A stretch of 64,000 nt of DNA from Strigops habroptila (lineage: Eukaryota; Chordata; Aves; Psittaciformes; Psittacidae), in contig NC_044302.2 in NCBI RefSeq assembly GCF_004027225.2, positions 73,342,993-73,406,992 on the forward strand, written 5' to 3'. A program made the translations under genes and the position numbers. The notes under the pieces are model-generated. The model was not told where the DNA came from. It did no database searches and saw only the letters and a program-made list of their open reading frames with translations. Below are positions 26,601 through 52,500 of this stretch, in pieces (the stretch's first letter is position 1; every line of letters begins with the position of its first letter).

Positions 26601-28478
26601 TCTCCTGAGGCAGAGTGAGAAGCTTCACTTCCCCCTTACAGGGAGAACAGAACAGGCTCACTGAAAAGAATAAATTGAATTACACAAGCTGTAGTTATTT
26701 CAATTCTTCACTGATTCATTAATGTGATTTTTAAGCCCTAAATGACTAGGCTGGCTGCTTGACTTCCATTCTGAAATAATTTAAAAGAAGATTCATTCTC
26801 TCAGTTGTCCCTATAGTACTATGTAAAAAAGTACCACATAGTGTTTGTTAAATTAACTAACTGCTACTGAAATGTCAGACAATGAGGAGAAGACCAAAAT
26901 AAATGTCAGGTCTAATTATTAATGCTGATTCATTTCACATCTGCTTGCAGGGGCCATACTCTGAAGTGGATCCTTTGAAGTGCTGAACGCTGGATGAAAG
27001 AGTTGGCATAGCTCCTGGTGAAAGTTATGTCAGAGTAAACTATGTATGTACATTGAGCACTAAGCAGTCTCCTGCTAGAGATTCTCGCAACAAGGGACCT
27101 TCAGGTAGTGTCAGCTGACTGGGAAATGCCCGTTGCTTGCATGTGACCTTTGAATTACAAGGACACGCTAACAAAATGTTATTCTTCAGCAGTTGGTGGG
27201 TATTTGTATCTGGCCCCTAAGATGGTGAAAAAAAGGCATTTTTGAATGGTTTTCCTCTCAAATGGATGCATTGTATCAAACACTGAAATGCAGTTCTCAT
27301 TACACCGTTTGAACTATGCTCTCTGTAAATAAGCAGATTTTCTCTGTGTTCACCTACATAAACTACACCCGCAGTGGAAACTGGCAAAGAAGAAAAGGGG
27401 CTAGGAAGAGCTAGCTATTTCTCTATGCATAGGACATTTTACAATCTGCCAGCTATTCACTTGATTCAAGCAATTGTTCAAACTCTATTTCTGGGGCAAG
27501 ATAATAGATTGGTATGTTACCAAATTGCCAGATTTTAGCTGGTAGCAGGAACTTTGTAATATGTAGGGGTCACAACCAGCAACTTAGACATATATGTGGT
27601 GGTGTCTATGGACATCATCAAACCCCCCAGTTACTTTGTCCTGTTCTTCAACCAAAAAAAGTTGCGGGAGAGTGGATTGGATGTTGTTTAATTAAAGAAT
27701 AACCAATGTTTCTTCTTGGAAAACCAGAATGACCAAGTTGCTCCTGTGTCAGCAATCGCACACGTAATTTAAATTTTTGCACTGAAGCTTTATTGTCATT
27801 TTTGAAAAAGGTTCATGGGGTGAACTTCTTGCACCACTAGAGGGACAAACTGAAAGTTAGAAAGTCACAGTGTTTTGTCACTTTCACAGTGGGAATGCTT
27901 TCACCAGGAAGTAAACAAGTTTCGTGCCTCACTTCACTTGCAGACTGCAAGAGCCTGAAGTAAATACACATACTGAAGTATAAAGTTCTGGAGCTATTCA
28001 TTTCAGATGATGCTGGAACTAGAGAAAAATGTTCTGTAATTTATCTGATTCTGCTAATTCTTTGTGGAGCTTACACTTTCCAGTGACATTACACCATGCA
28101 ACATCATTGCCACTTTAGGAGGACAAATCAAGTTCTTCACGCACCAAGTTTTTTGGCCACTGAGAAGCTATGCTTCTACCTTGGTAAAAATTTCTTTACC
28201 TGGCCAGTTAAAGCTGCAAAAATATGGTTAAAGATCACAAGGGAAACCCCACTGACACAAGTGGACTAGTGCCAACCAACACAGATAACAAAGAGATGGA
28301 AAACTGTATCATGTGATAGGCATGAACTTAAACTTGCTGCCAATGATTGGAGTGCTCAAATGACTGGGCCTAGACCATTCTCTGCAAAGACGGCATGAAT
28401 GACTGCTACTGCCTGCCCTCCATTTCATCCACCACAGGAATTCTCATCGACAGCGATAATATTTACCTCCATTTTCAA

Positions 28479-28512
28479 GGGGGGGGGGGGAAAAAAAAGA
28501 AAAAGAAAAAAA
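28479..28512. repeat. G12 followed by A-rich tract
   Basis: Twelve G then A8 and AAAGAAAAAG units. G/A homopolymer junction; length is error-prone in sequencing. Confidence 0.85.
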
Positions 28513-28584
28513 GTAGATTTATTATCGAAAGAGCAATATTTTGCAAGGTTGATCAATTCCTTTGTTTCCTCAATATTCACACGT

Positions 28585-29480
28585 ATCACAGAATCATAGG
28601 ATCCTGTTCAGACTGGTGGGGACCTGGGGAGGTGTCCAGTCACTGCCCTGCACTGAGCAGGCTCTGCCATGGGCTCAGGATGGCTCAGGGCTTCACCCAG
28701 TTGGGGCTTGAAACCCCACAGGCTGGAGAAGGCCCAACCTTCCTTTGCCCTGCTCCCACTGCTGGGCTGTCCTGGGGAAAGCCTTTTCCTTATCTCCAGA
28801 CTTAGCCTGTCAGGTTTCAGCTTGTGCCGCTGCCTCTCACCCACCCACCACGCACTGCTGTAAAATGTCCAGCTGAGTCTCCTCCATTCCTTCTTGTTGG
28901 TGTCAGGGATGCTGCTGGGTGCCACCAAAGCTGTCTCTTCTCCAAGCTAAACCAGCCCTGGTCCCACAGACTCTCCTCTCACACCAAGGGCTTCAGCCCA
29001 GGACCATCTTGCTGGCTTGAACCTGGCCGTGTTTATCAATCTCCTTTTTCTGTTGGAGGCCCAAAATAAGTGGTTAGATGTAGTCTGACGAGCACTGAGG
29101 AGAGGGGACAATCCCTGCCTTTCCCATCACCACCACCATTGGCACTGCTGGTCCTTGCTGCTGCCTGGCCCCAGCCTGCATCCTTGCAGGGCTCTGCCAT
29201 CCCAGTGCAGAGTTTGGCCTTTGCCCATGCTGAATTTCGTTGCATCCCTGTCAGCCCCTTCCTCCTACCTGAGCAAGTCCCACTAGGACAGCAGCTCTGC
29301 CCTTGAGTGTATTCAGTGGTTCTGCCTCTAACACCTATTTGTCTTCCATGTGCTTCTCAGAGTTCCTCATAAAGATATTGGACTGCACTGACTCCAGGAT
29401 AGACCTTGTGGTACCCCATTTGTTACCAACCTCCAGGTGGAACCCAACCCCTTAAGCACAATCCTCAGACCTCAAGTTTT
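28585..29480 (-). mobile_element. Old CR1 LINE fragment, minus strand
   Basis: Plus strand begins ATCACAGAATCATAGGATC, the reverse of a CR1 3' end, followed by diverged CR1 landmarks: CTGGGGAAAGCCTTTTCCTTATCTCCAGACTTAGCC-type text, CTTCTCCAAGCTAAACCAGCCC, CAACCTCCAGGTGG near 29430. The divergence is higher than in the other copies, pointing to an older subfamily. The right end is uncertain. Open frames of 60-136 codons here are chance remnants. Confidence 0.7.
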
Positions 29481-32324
29481 TACCCATATTATTGTCCTCC
29501 CACGCAGGCTGTAACATCCCAATTTGGATAGAAGAATATTGAGAAAGAGAGTGTTGAAAGCCTAAAGGCAAACATGATAGGGCATGATCAACCCTCAGTA
29601 CCTCTATGGAATGTGTGTGGAGTTGCATCCATTAAGTTTTACCACAGTGGTAACAGTACCCTGGCATGAGGGGAAAGCCCAAATTAGGAACACTGACTTT
29701 TCCTTAACCACTCCTCATCAAATAAGTTACTTATATTTCTAAGTCCCCATGAAACACAGCCTTCTAAGCACATTTTCAATCCAGGCCTGAGAGGAATGAA
29801 CTATCTCTTTAAGTACATACTCTGTTGCTGAGTTCATGAGCTAAAAACTGCAACCACATTACACAACACATTACCAAATTACAGGCTAACTTTCTTGAAC
29901 TAGAAAGTCTAAGTCTTAATTTAAATGGATGGGTGAGTTTTTGTATATTTAAGCCCCCCGCCCTCAAATGAGTAAGTTGCCCAAACAGAACCACCACTGC
30001 TCAGTTGCAAACATTCACAAAAGGGACTTTATAGCCTGCAGCACTGCTTCTAGATTGTTATGGTGTTTGCTGTATTCAACGCTCAGCCTTTCCAAGAGAC
30101 CTTTCAAGAATAAATACTTTCCACTGGAGGGAAACAACTGTTCTAAATGTTAAGTTAACCCTTTCAAGTTACTGTCCAACTATTTGAGCTTTAAATCTAT
30201 GCACTGACAGTACAGTAAAATATTTCCATTTCCATGTATTTGAATTTTGACTCCAAGAAAGCATATCTAGGGAAGGTGGGGAAAAAACAAAACCTGCTTA
30301 GTTTTTCTACAGAGGATATGGCCACAGCAAAAAAATATATTTGGTTTTACCCGTCACTTGTCTTGATTTAGTGCTTGGTGTCTCCTGTGTTCAAAGAATT
30401 CATTATAGACCGAAGTGTCTTAGTTAAATTAGCCTTCAGGAGGCTGTCCAGATTGTGGTGCTTGGTTTTTTTCCATGTTTGATATAAAACATTTTCCATG
30501 ACTTGACAGAGGCATGTAAGTGTCCTGACCAGGGCTGTGCCAGGCCAAATTAAGACCATCATGCTTTCCACAGTCTTTATTTTGGATGTTCAACAGCCTA
30601 CATATTCAACAACTGTGATTTCACAGCCCCTCTGTCCCTTCCCTGCTCTTAAGATCTTTTTCATTTAGTATGGGCAAATTGTGAAGCTTTTTCAGGAGGA
30701 AAATAAGTAGAAAACACCAAGCCACAAATGTATTAAGTTGACTTCTGTACTTCAACAGAGCAGACCTCTTCAAGCACCTTCTTCCAGTAAGTGACAACAC
30801 TAACCCCTGTTGTGAGACAGCTCAAAGGAGGAATGGGAGCATTCACAGGCGCACTGTGGCATACCTACAGAAAGTAGTGGTAGGCTTTCACTTGCATCCA
30901 AGATTATGGAGTGAAGAGTGCATCTGCAAGCTTTTTTCCTTTATTTGAGGTCTCCCATCTCACTTCTTTCAGCTTGAGTCCTTGTCTTTGTCCCTTTTCC
31001 TAATCTAGCAAGATTCAGCACTTACTCACATAAAAATAGATAAACAGATCTTCACTGTTTCAGCAAAGATCTGATAGTGAGAAAAAAGAAAAGGTATGTC
31101 CATTAAAAATGAAAGCAAATACAAGTTGGATTGGGAAAAGGCACACTGCAGTTATTTGTAGCAGAATGAGATACAGAAGGAGAAGAACTGAATCACATGA
31201 GAAACTTCAATTCCCTTATGTTCATTTTCCTCTGTTTTTGCTGGCACTGTAGATATTTTAAATTATTGCTCAAAGGCAGATCAAATAGGAGGCAGAAAAG
31301 AATGTGGGAGCAAAGGGACAGCTCCCTTTGAATTTTAATATTTGTAAGGGAAAGAAAAAGCCAGTTTCAAAACTAGCTGTGCACTCACACTGGCTAGCAG
31401 ACACTGAACAGAAATAGGCAGTATTTAGAACCAGAAGGCTTTTCTGGTTCTAAAACAAAACAAAAGGAAACGAAAGTTATGCCATTACCTTGAATACTTC
31501 TTCAACAACAAACTAAAGCCACATTTATGTATCTATTCGTAGCAAGTTCTTCAAGAGGAATACAAAGCCAGCTGAACAATGAAACGTGACCAAACAAGAT
31601 ATTAATGCCCCATTGCTCTGGGAGCCCATGAGACTGCAGCAGAGGAGATGAGATGAGGATGATCTCTGAGAATTCGCTTAGTGGCCGCAGTACAGCCACA
31701 GGCTGCTGCTGCAGTAGTGCTCAGTAGAGCTATACCACCCTCATTAGATGCCAAGAGAGACACATGACAGATCAATAAAACAGAGTCAAATAGTTGCAGA
31801 TGGCAAGGGAAAAAATTTGTTCAAAGATAGTAAGGCATTTGTCTATGCAAGTTGGAACTCTTTCTACAGAAGGAATCCCAGACTACTCTCCAAGCCTGCT
31901 GTGGAAGTAAACAATGCTTTCATAATACAAAAATGGAGGGGAGGGCAGAATAAACCTAGTGAGATTAAGAACCAAACAATATCTTCAACTAGGTACAGTA
32001 CATCTTGTATCATTTCCTACTGCCTGATATCTCCTATTCCTCCTCCTCCTTGCTGTTTGAAGGCATAGAAGCTTTATCTGGTGAAGTGTTAAGTCTGCTA
32101 TAGACTACAGAAACTACTTTTGTGTGCCAATATACTATTCAGCACATTGGACTAAAGTCAGAAAACAAGATCCTAGAAGATCCCAGTTTCCCCAAGAACT
32201 AACTGAGGATCACAAAATAGATTTAACTTGCTAATTAAACTGAATGATAATCTCGGGAAGAAGTGTCAGTATTGGTCTACTCCACAGGCTCTTTGGTATG
32301 ATACTGGTGACAGCAATGAACTTT

Positions 32325-32363
<39 letters not shown>

Positions 32364-34174
32364 CCATTTATCTTCTGTGCAAAGACCGAAAAGGCAGAGC
32401 ATTTTGCCTGTATGTAGCTGACATGCAAATTTAAAACCAACAAGCTGAATGTCAATTATGTTTTCTCACATTTCAACACAAATACTCTGCAGCATCCCAA
32501 GTTAGATGTCTAACTGAAAAGGTTGAATTCTATCCCATAACTAATAATCCTTACATATTAGGCTGATATGAAAAGCACTTTATCCCAGAAAGTACTCTGC
32601 AAAATATAGTACTCTTGGCCAGAAATTTTAGAGTTCTTCCTACATTCTAATCTTCACAAGACATTTTAGTCCACATGCATTCCAGGTACTGAAAATGTCT
32701 ACAGACAGACAAGAGGTGTCAGGAATAGCTGGCTAGAAGCTTCAACTCCCCAGGGAGTAGAAACAATTGCTAGAAACAATTTATTTAAGCCTTCAGAAGT
32801 TGGCAGCTGTCCTCATCTGTCAAGAAAGGAGTACACAGTACACAGAAGACCATTAAGAAAACAGATCTCAACTGTAACTGCAATGAGAACTTGCATTAGA
32901 ACCAAGCCTAGGAACTGACTCAAGTTCTGACATGATTTTTATTGTTACTATTTTAGAGACATGATTGATTGAGAGTGATTTAACAAATCACCACTAAAGC
33001 ACAGGCAGGAGATATTCACTTCTTCTAAACTTCGTAGCTTTGAACCTGCATCCTTTCTTCTCCACCTTGAAGGGGGAAGGATCAGCAACAGTGAAGTAGC
33101 ACCTCCTTCTACAGCAGTTACAGGGTGACAATTCCAGGCCAAGATCCCAGTGTCAGGGGAAGAAACCACAACTTTAACCCAGAAAAATAATGTGTCATTA
33201 AAGAAACTACTAAGGGTTAGGGAAACTACCCTGTACTCAGTTGGAGACTACGAAGTCTACGCCATAAAAATCAAAAGCTTTCTCTTTCTTTACTCCAAAC
33301 TTGATCACACAGCAAAATGCCTGAAGATATCAGAACCTGCAAGTTAATTCAATCCTAATGAATAAACTATGCATGTGTAGTGGGTAAGAAACATACTTGA
33401 TGCTTCTAAAATTAACATTCTAGTAGTACAGTACTAAGCAGCTACCATCAAGATTGATATAACCTTCCTTGGTTGTACAGTTTATTTTTCACTTAGAGTC
33501 ATACAAGAGAAAGACTCCAGCACCTGAGAATTGATCAGTATTCTTAGAGCCATTATAATGAATTGAGTTCCCCAAGGGAAGGGGACATTAGCTCATTGAT
33601 GCTTATTGCAGGAGACTTCTGTCATTACACATGTAGCAACAGGGGCTCTTCAGCACAGAAAATCCAGGAGCAGGCTGCCAAGTCACAGCTCTGCTCTTCC
33701 TTTGTACAGGTGTAGCAGCTACTAAGATCCAACTTACACTGGCATTGTAATGAGGAATAACTACTAACGGCTTGATATCACCATGAGCTTGTGCACAACA
33801 TCCTTTCCAAGGACCTTACACTTACATGGCAGACAATGCTTTGACCTGTCTCCATGTAGCATCTGGCAACGCTACTTCCTAAGAGCTTGCAATAGTGCTT
33901 GAGTATTTTTTAGCCACACTCAGTCCTGACTTGGGAAGTACAGCTGGACTCCTATGAAAGGAGACCCACTGATCCAGTACCCTGCAGAGAATCAGTCTCA
34001 CACAGTCACCTGGCAGGTAAGTAGTCACTCCAGTCTTAGCAGTCTGGAGTACTGCTGAAGTAACTTACAAGATACTTCATGTGCTGGCTGGCATTAGTAG
34101 TGTAGCCCACTAAAGCTCCCAACTGAGGAGATACTCTATTTAACTTCAGTGCTAATGTAATAATGGAGACCAAT
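29481..34174. other. DNA between the old CR1 and the VLDLR 3' end, no gene seen
   Basis: AT-rich without coding signal. The part from about 32900 to 34174 could belong to a long VLDLR 3' UTR if distal polyadenylation signals (33481-33486, 32938-32943) are used. Confidence 0.6.
32328..32362. repeat. Poly(A) tract of 35 bases
   Basis: 35 uninterrupted A on the plus strand. No AATAAA is seen shortly upstream and no processed gene copy is recognisable next to it. Confidence 0.95.
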
Positions 34175-34788
34175 ACTTTAACTGCTTCGGTTTTTTATTT
34201 TTCTCCTCTTCTCCACATGTAAGATTTACAGTGGTTTCTTAAAGAGCATTCATACTTGTATATCTCTGAAACAATCTTGTCTGTTACCTCTTAAACATAC
34301 ATACAAAATTACTTATGTTTGCCAAAAATTTGTAATCATAGTAACCCGTTTTTTCCTATTGCCATTGCCCAAATCATTGAAAAACACAGTGTACAATAAT
34401 TTACATTTGAAATACTTCAAAGTGCTTGACAGTGATTTTCCAAGAATCGTATTTACAAGTGGCCTATACACATATGTACAGCTGTTACAAGTTGTGGCTG
34501 GAATATGGCTTTCTATGGAAAGTGCTTTATATTTGGTCAGTGGTGTTACTGACTGACCAATCCAAGGGTTACTGATAAAACAGTAACCACCAAAAGCTGA
34601 ATTGTTGTGGACAGGTATTTACATAGTTTGTTGTTAAGCTGTATAAAATAGCTATTTACATAAGTGTTCCATACATAAAGTATCTTCTCTCTTCCAAGAA
34701 TGGAGGAAGTCTTTCAGCCACAAACCTGGTTACTATCCCCAAAGAGTGTAAAACACAAGTAAACCGGAAGCAATTGCTGATCCAGTGC
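34175..34788 (-). other. VLDLR: Probable VLDLR 3' untranslated region
   Basis: Follows the stop codon with no coding signal. The nearest good minus-strand AATAAA is at 34194-34199, which would give a 3' UTR of about 0.6 kb. Further AATAAA words at 33481-33486 and 32938-32943 could serve longer transcripts. The end point is an estimate. Confidence 0.45.
34194..34199 (-). terminator. VLDLR: Candidate polyadenylation signal AATAAA of VLDLR
   Basis: Plus strand TTTATT, that is AATAAA on the gene strand, about 590 nt after the stop. It is the first canonical signal I found downstream of the stop; use is not shown by sequence alone. Confidence 0.45.
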
Positions 34789-49178
<14,390 letters not shown>

Positions 49179-49275
49179 CGCCGCGCCGGGGACGGAGAAA
49201 GGGCGGGGAGGGCGGGCAGGCAAGTGCCGCGGACGGAGAGGCGAGGAGAGGAAGAGGGAGCTGGCGACACGCACA
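49179..49275 (-). other. VLDLR: VLDLR 5' untranslated region
   Basis: About 97 nt between the predicted start of transcription (some 30 nt after the TATA box) and the ATG. It is GC-rich with GGGCGGGG/GGGCGG boxes on the plus strand (about 49201-49217). No upstream ATG is present on the gene strand. Confidence 0.55.
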
Positions 49276-49297
49276 GGGGGAGGGTGTCCCCGCCGCG

Positions 49298-49344
49298 CTC
49301 TTATACCAGCCGCCCGGCCGCCCTACGCGGCTGCTGGTGACTCA
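49298..49344 (-). promoter_or_regulatory. VLDLR: VLDLR core promoter: TATA box and AP-1-like site
   Basis: On the minus strand TATAAGAG lies at 49305-49298, about 127 nt before the ATG, which puts initiation near 49275. A perfect palindromic AP-1 word TGACTCA is at 49338-49344, about 33 nt further upstream. Both sit in a CpG island. Function is inferred from sequence and spacing. Confidence 0.6.
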
Positions 49345-49440
49345 CGGCGCCGCGCCGGGCCCCGGTTGGCTCGCCAGCGCCGCCCGCCCCCGCTTCCTCC
49401 TCCGCGGCACCTGCGGCCTCCGCGGCGCTCCCGCACACCG

Positions 49441-49475
49441 GCTCGGCTCGGCTCGGCTCGGCGCGGCGCGGCGCG
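49441..49475. repeat. Tandem pentamers (GGCTC)n then (GGCGC)n
   Basis: Runs of GGCTC change into GGCGC about 140-170 nt upstream of the TATA box. A pure microsatellite inside the CpG island, directly followed by GTGAGT on the plus strand. Confidence 0.85.
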
Positions 49476-49505
49476 GTGAGTGGCGCTGCGGCGGGGCGGT
49501 GCGGA

Positions 49506-49550
49506 GCGGTGCCGTGCCGTGCCGTGCCGTGCCGTGCCGTGCCGTGCCGT
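49506..49550. repeat. Tandem pentamer (GCCGT), eight full copies
   Basis: Eight exact GCCGT units at 49511-49550 preceded by a near-copy GCGGT. About 200-250 nt upstream of the VLDLR TATA box. Pure units suggest length polymorphism. Confidence 0.92.
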
Positions 49551-52500
49551 GACCCTTTCTCCCGGCCTTCCTTCCGCGGGGCGGAGGGCGGTGTGACTCC
49601 GCTGACAGCCCTGGCACCGGGCTCAGCGGTGTGCGGCAGCCCCGGCGGGAGGGAACTTTGGCGGCGGCGTAAGGGGCGCGGGATGGGGGGGCAGCTGCTT
49701 TGTTTCGCCTGCTTCCCTAAAACGCGTCCGTCCGCGCCCCGCCGCGGAGAGGGGGCGTTGCGGACCCCCGTGCTGGGCGGCACAGCAAGGCGTGCCGACA
49801 TCCGCGTAGCGGGATGGTTTTGTGCACAGAAGCGTTTTTTCCGTTGGGTGTCCCCCCGCCCGCCGCCCCACGCGCAGATGCCGGCGTGCCTGTGGTGTTT
49901 TTCCTCCCTCCGTAGCAGAACTTAACTTAAAAAGAAGCAGGCGCAGCTCTTATGGAAGAAATTCACTACTTCTGTATTCTCTGATCAGGGATGGTGGTTA
50001 ATTAGTAATTGTACAAAATGATACGCTGAAGCCGTGTAATTACAAGCTTAACCTTTTATTCTAAGGAGCAGAATTGGTAGTTTTGTTCCACATTTGTAGC
50101 GTTTTGAACATCCAATTGTGTCTTGGTGAAATAAAGAAAGAAAAGAAGGGTTGGTCAAATGCAAATTTGGTTTTGTTCGCAGCACGCTTAGCATTTACAA
50201 TTGAGGTTTAGTGATCTGCCTTTTTTTTTTTTTCATTTATTTTCATAGGCTTGCTATTTTGCAGTAATTGTATGTGTTGTGCTGTTAGTATCATAGAGGA
50301 GACATAAAACCCAGCAAGCTGCTCCATCCAAAAATGTTGCAAAAGCTCATTGCTGTTTCTTGACTTGGAAATGAAGTCTTGAATTACTTGCCAAGTATTT
50401 TAAGTCATATTCAGTAATTCCTCCAATGAAGCAAGTATCTTTGAGACTTTGTGTTTCCTAAATGCCATAACATGTTTCTTTATGCATTATTTGCAGATTG
50501 AAGCCCTTTTTGAATCACATCCAGTTGTGTCATGACTCCACTAAAGACAAGTCATACCACTGCATGAATAACTTTGGAGTGGATTATCTCTTGCAGTTCA
50601 TGTAATGAATGAGTGTCCGGGTCATCCAAATAGGCAAATGATGTATCAGAATTGTTAAAATAGTCAAGATTTTATTTCAGGTAACTGATATACATCTGAG
50701 AATGGTATTTCTGATATGTCTGTTAATATGAAGAGAGCAGTTCCTTGTGTTTGCCTTCCTGTGGTCCCTCTACCTCATGGCCTCAGGGGCAGCAGGAGAA
50801 AGACTCTGTCTAGTATGTGGCATTAGATGCTACAGCATTGTTCTTGCAAACATATGCTGCTTCAAGCGAGAAAAATCTATTGTGTACAAAGGGCTTGACA
50901 TATGTCCTCAGGAAGATGGCTTAATGTAAGTTGTACACTGAAAACATCATTCTCCTTGGAGATCTTCAGCACGACACACTGCCTTCATTTGGGTGCTCAC
51001 TGTTGCATGGTTTGCTGTGAAATGAACAGCATTTTCACAAATGTCCTGTTATCATTACAGAAATATTTTAGAAGACATACACTGAGTGCAACAATATACA
51101 AGAAGACTCCAGTCAAGCAGAAATATAAGGCTGGTCATAACTGAGCGTATGCTGGTAGTTGATGGTCTTCCTTGTTTGTCTATGGAAGATATAGATTTAC
51201 TGGAGGGAGGAAAAGTAGTCTTTGTCCCCCATGTTATTGCTGCTCCATGAGCACTTGCACCTGGCTTTGCAATGGGGAAGCAACTTTCTATCTTGGATGT
51301 ACTTAGTTCTTTGCACACCCTGTGCTTTGCACACCAAAGCAGAACTTGCTGTAAAATACTTTTTGTCATTTCAGCTAAGTTAAAACGCATGAGTAAGTAA
51401 GTGCATGAGTCTGATCATCCACATACTGCTGGAATCTGCAGTGAAGGAACTCGGACAGAAAAGGAGCTCTGTTTAAGAAAAGGGGCAAGTAACCTGCCAG
51501 CCCCTACAAGGAGATCTGAGATCTATGGGAGCCGGAAACTGTCTGCACTAATGTTTTGTGTCTGTGCAGCAGCCATAGCCTTGCAAAGGCTTGCTTCATG
51601 TGGGAATGGGAAGGTGTCTGCAGGGATTTGTGTTTTGTGTAGTAAGTTGTAGTGTCACTTTGTTCATACACACAAGGATACAAACCAGAATAGATCTATA
51701 CAGGAGAACTGGAATAAAATTGTGGGTTTCTGTTGTCAACATACATGCTTAAGAGAATAGCAGTCCTGCTATGCTAGCGATAAAGTAGGAGCAAAATACC
51801 TGGGAAAGTCTAAGGTTTAGGAACGATACCAAATTTTGTAGAGAGTGTGAGCTGGCCTTCGTAAGTCCTTTTGTCATCAGTCTGGGAAATGCATTAACAT
51901 TTGATTTGTTTCCATGTGTGACCCTCCTTGGGTCTCCTTGGGTTTTTGACATGTCTGTTCTGAGTTGAACTTCGTCAGCTGTCAGGAAGTCAGGAAACCA
52001 CAGACAAAAGGTGGATGAACAAGTGACCAACCTCAGGGAGCACAGAGGGGGAATATGAAGGGGAAGCTGGCATTGCCTTCTCAGTTAAACAAGTTCCTAT
52101 GCTGAAGAGCGATCTCAAAGGATGTTTCGCTCCTCTAGTGCTCTCAACCAGTCTCTGTCCATCTTCTATTATTATTTGCATTAATATGTATTTGTAGTAA
52201 TGTTATTAAATATGCACTGTAAGTATATATGATGTGCAGAGTACACAGCTAATGTTTCCAAAACCACTTAGGCATTATGCAGGAGTAGTTTCTAACCAGG
52301 CTGGCTGAGACACCAGAGAAAAGCATTTGTAACAGTGGCTTCTTCTGTTGTACTGGGCACTTGGATTCAGTGGACTTTCACTAGACTTGAAGGTTTGTGG
52401 CAGATTTCTCATTTGTGATAACAGGACATGCCATCTTTTTGAGGATATTCTATAGAACAATCTGTGCACAAAAAAGTGTAAAATTTCAAGTGGTATATAG

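Larger units (their letters stand above)
18492..28584. other. Intergenic DNA, no gene seen
   Basis: About 10 kb, AT-rich. A 21-base T run lies at 20621-20641. A CR1-like scrap (ATAGAATTGTAGAATCATGG) is at about 19050. A moderately GC-rich patch at 22600-22990 has no recognisable content. Confidence 0.7.

Noticed and set aside
28395..29306. Cluster of open frames up to 136 codons on both strands
   Set aside because: Explained by G/A homopolymer and an old minus-strand CR1; no conserved domain and no splice structure.
1..34000. KCNV2, the gene expected beyond the 3' side of VLDLR
   Set aside because: No frame resembling a Kv channel T1 domain or pore signature (GYG) was found; it must lie outside the window.
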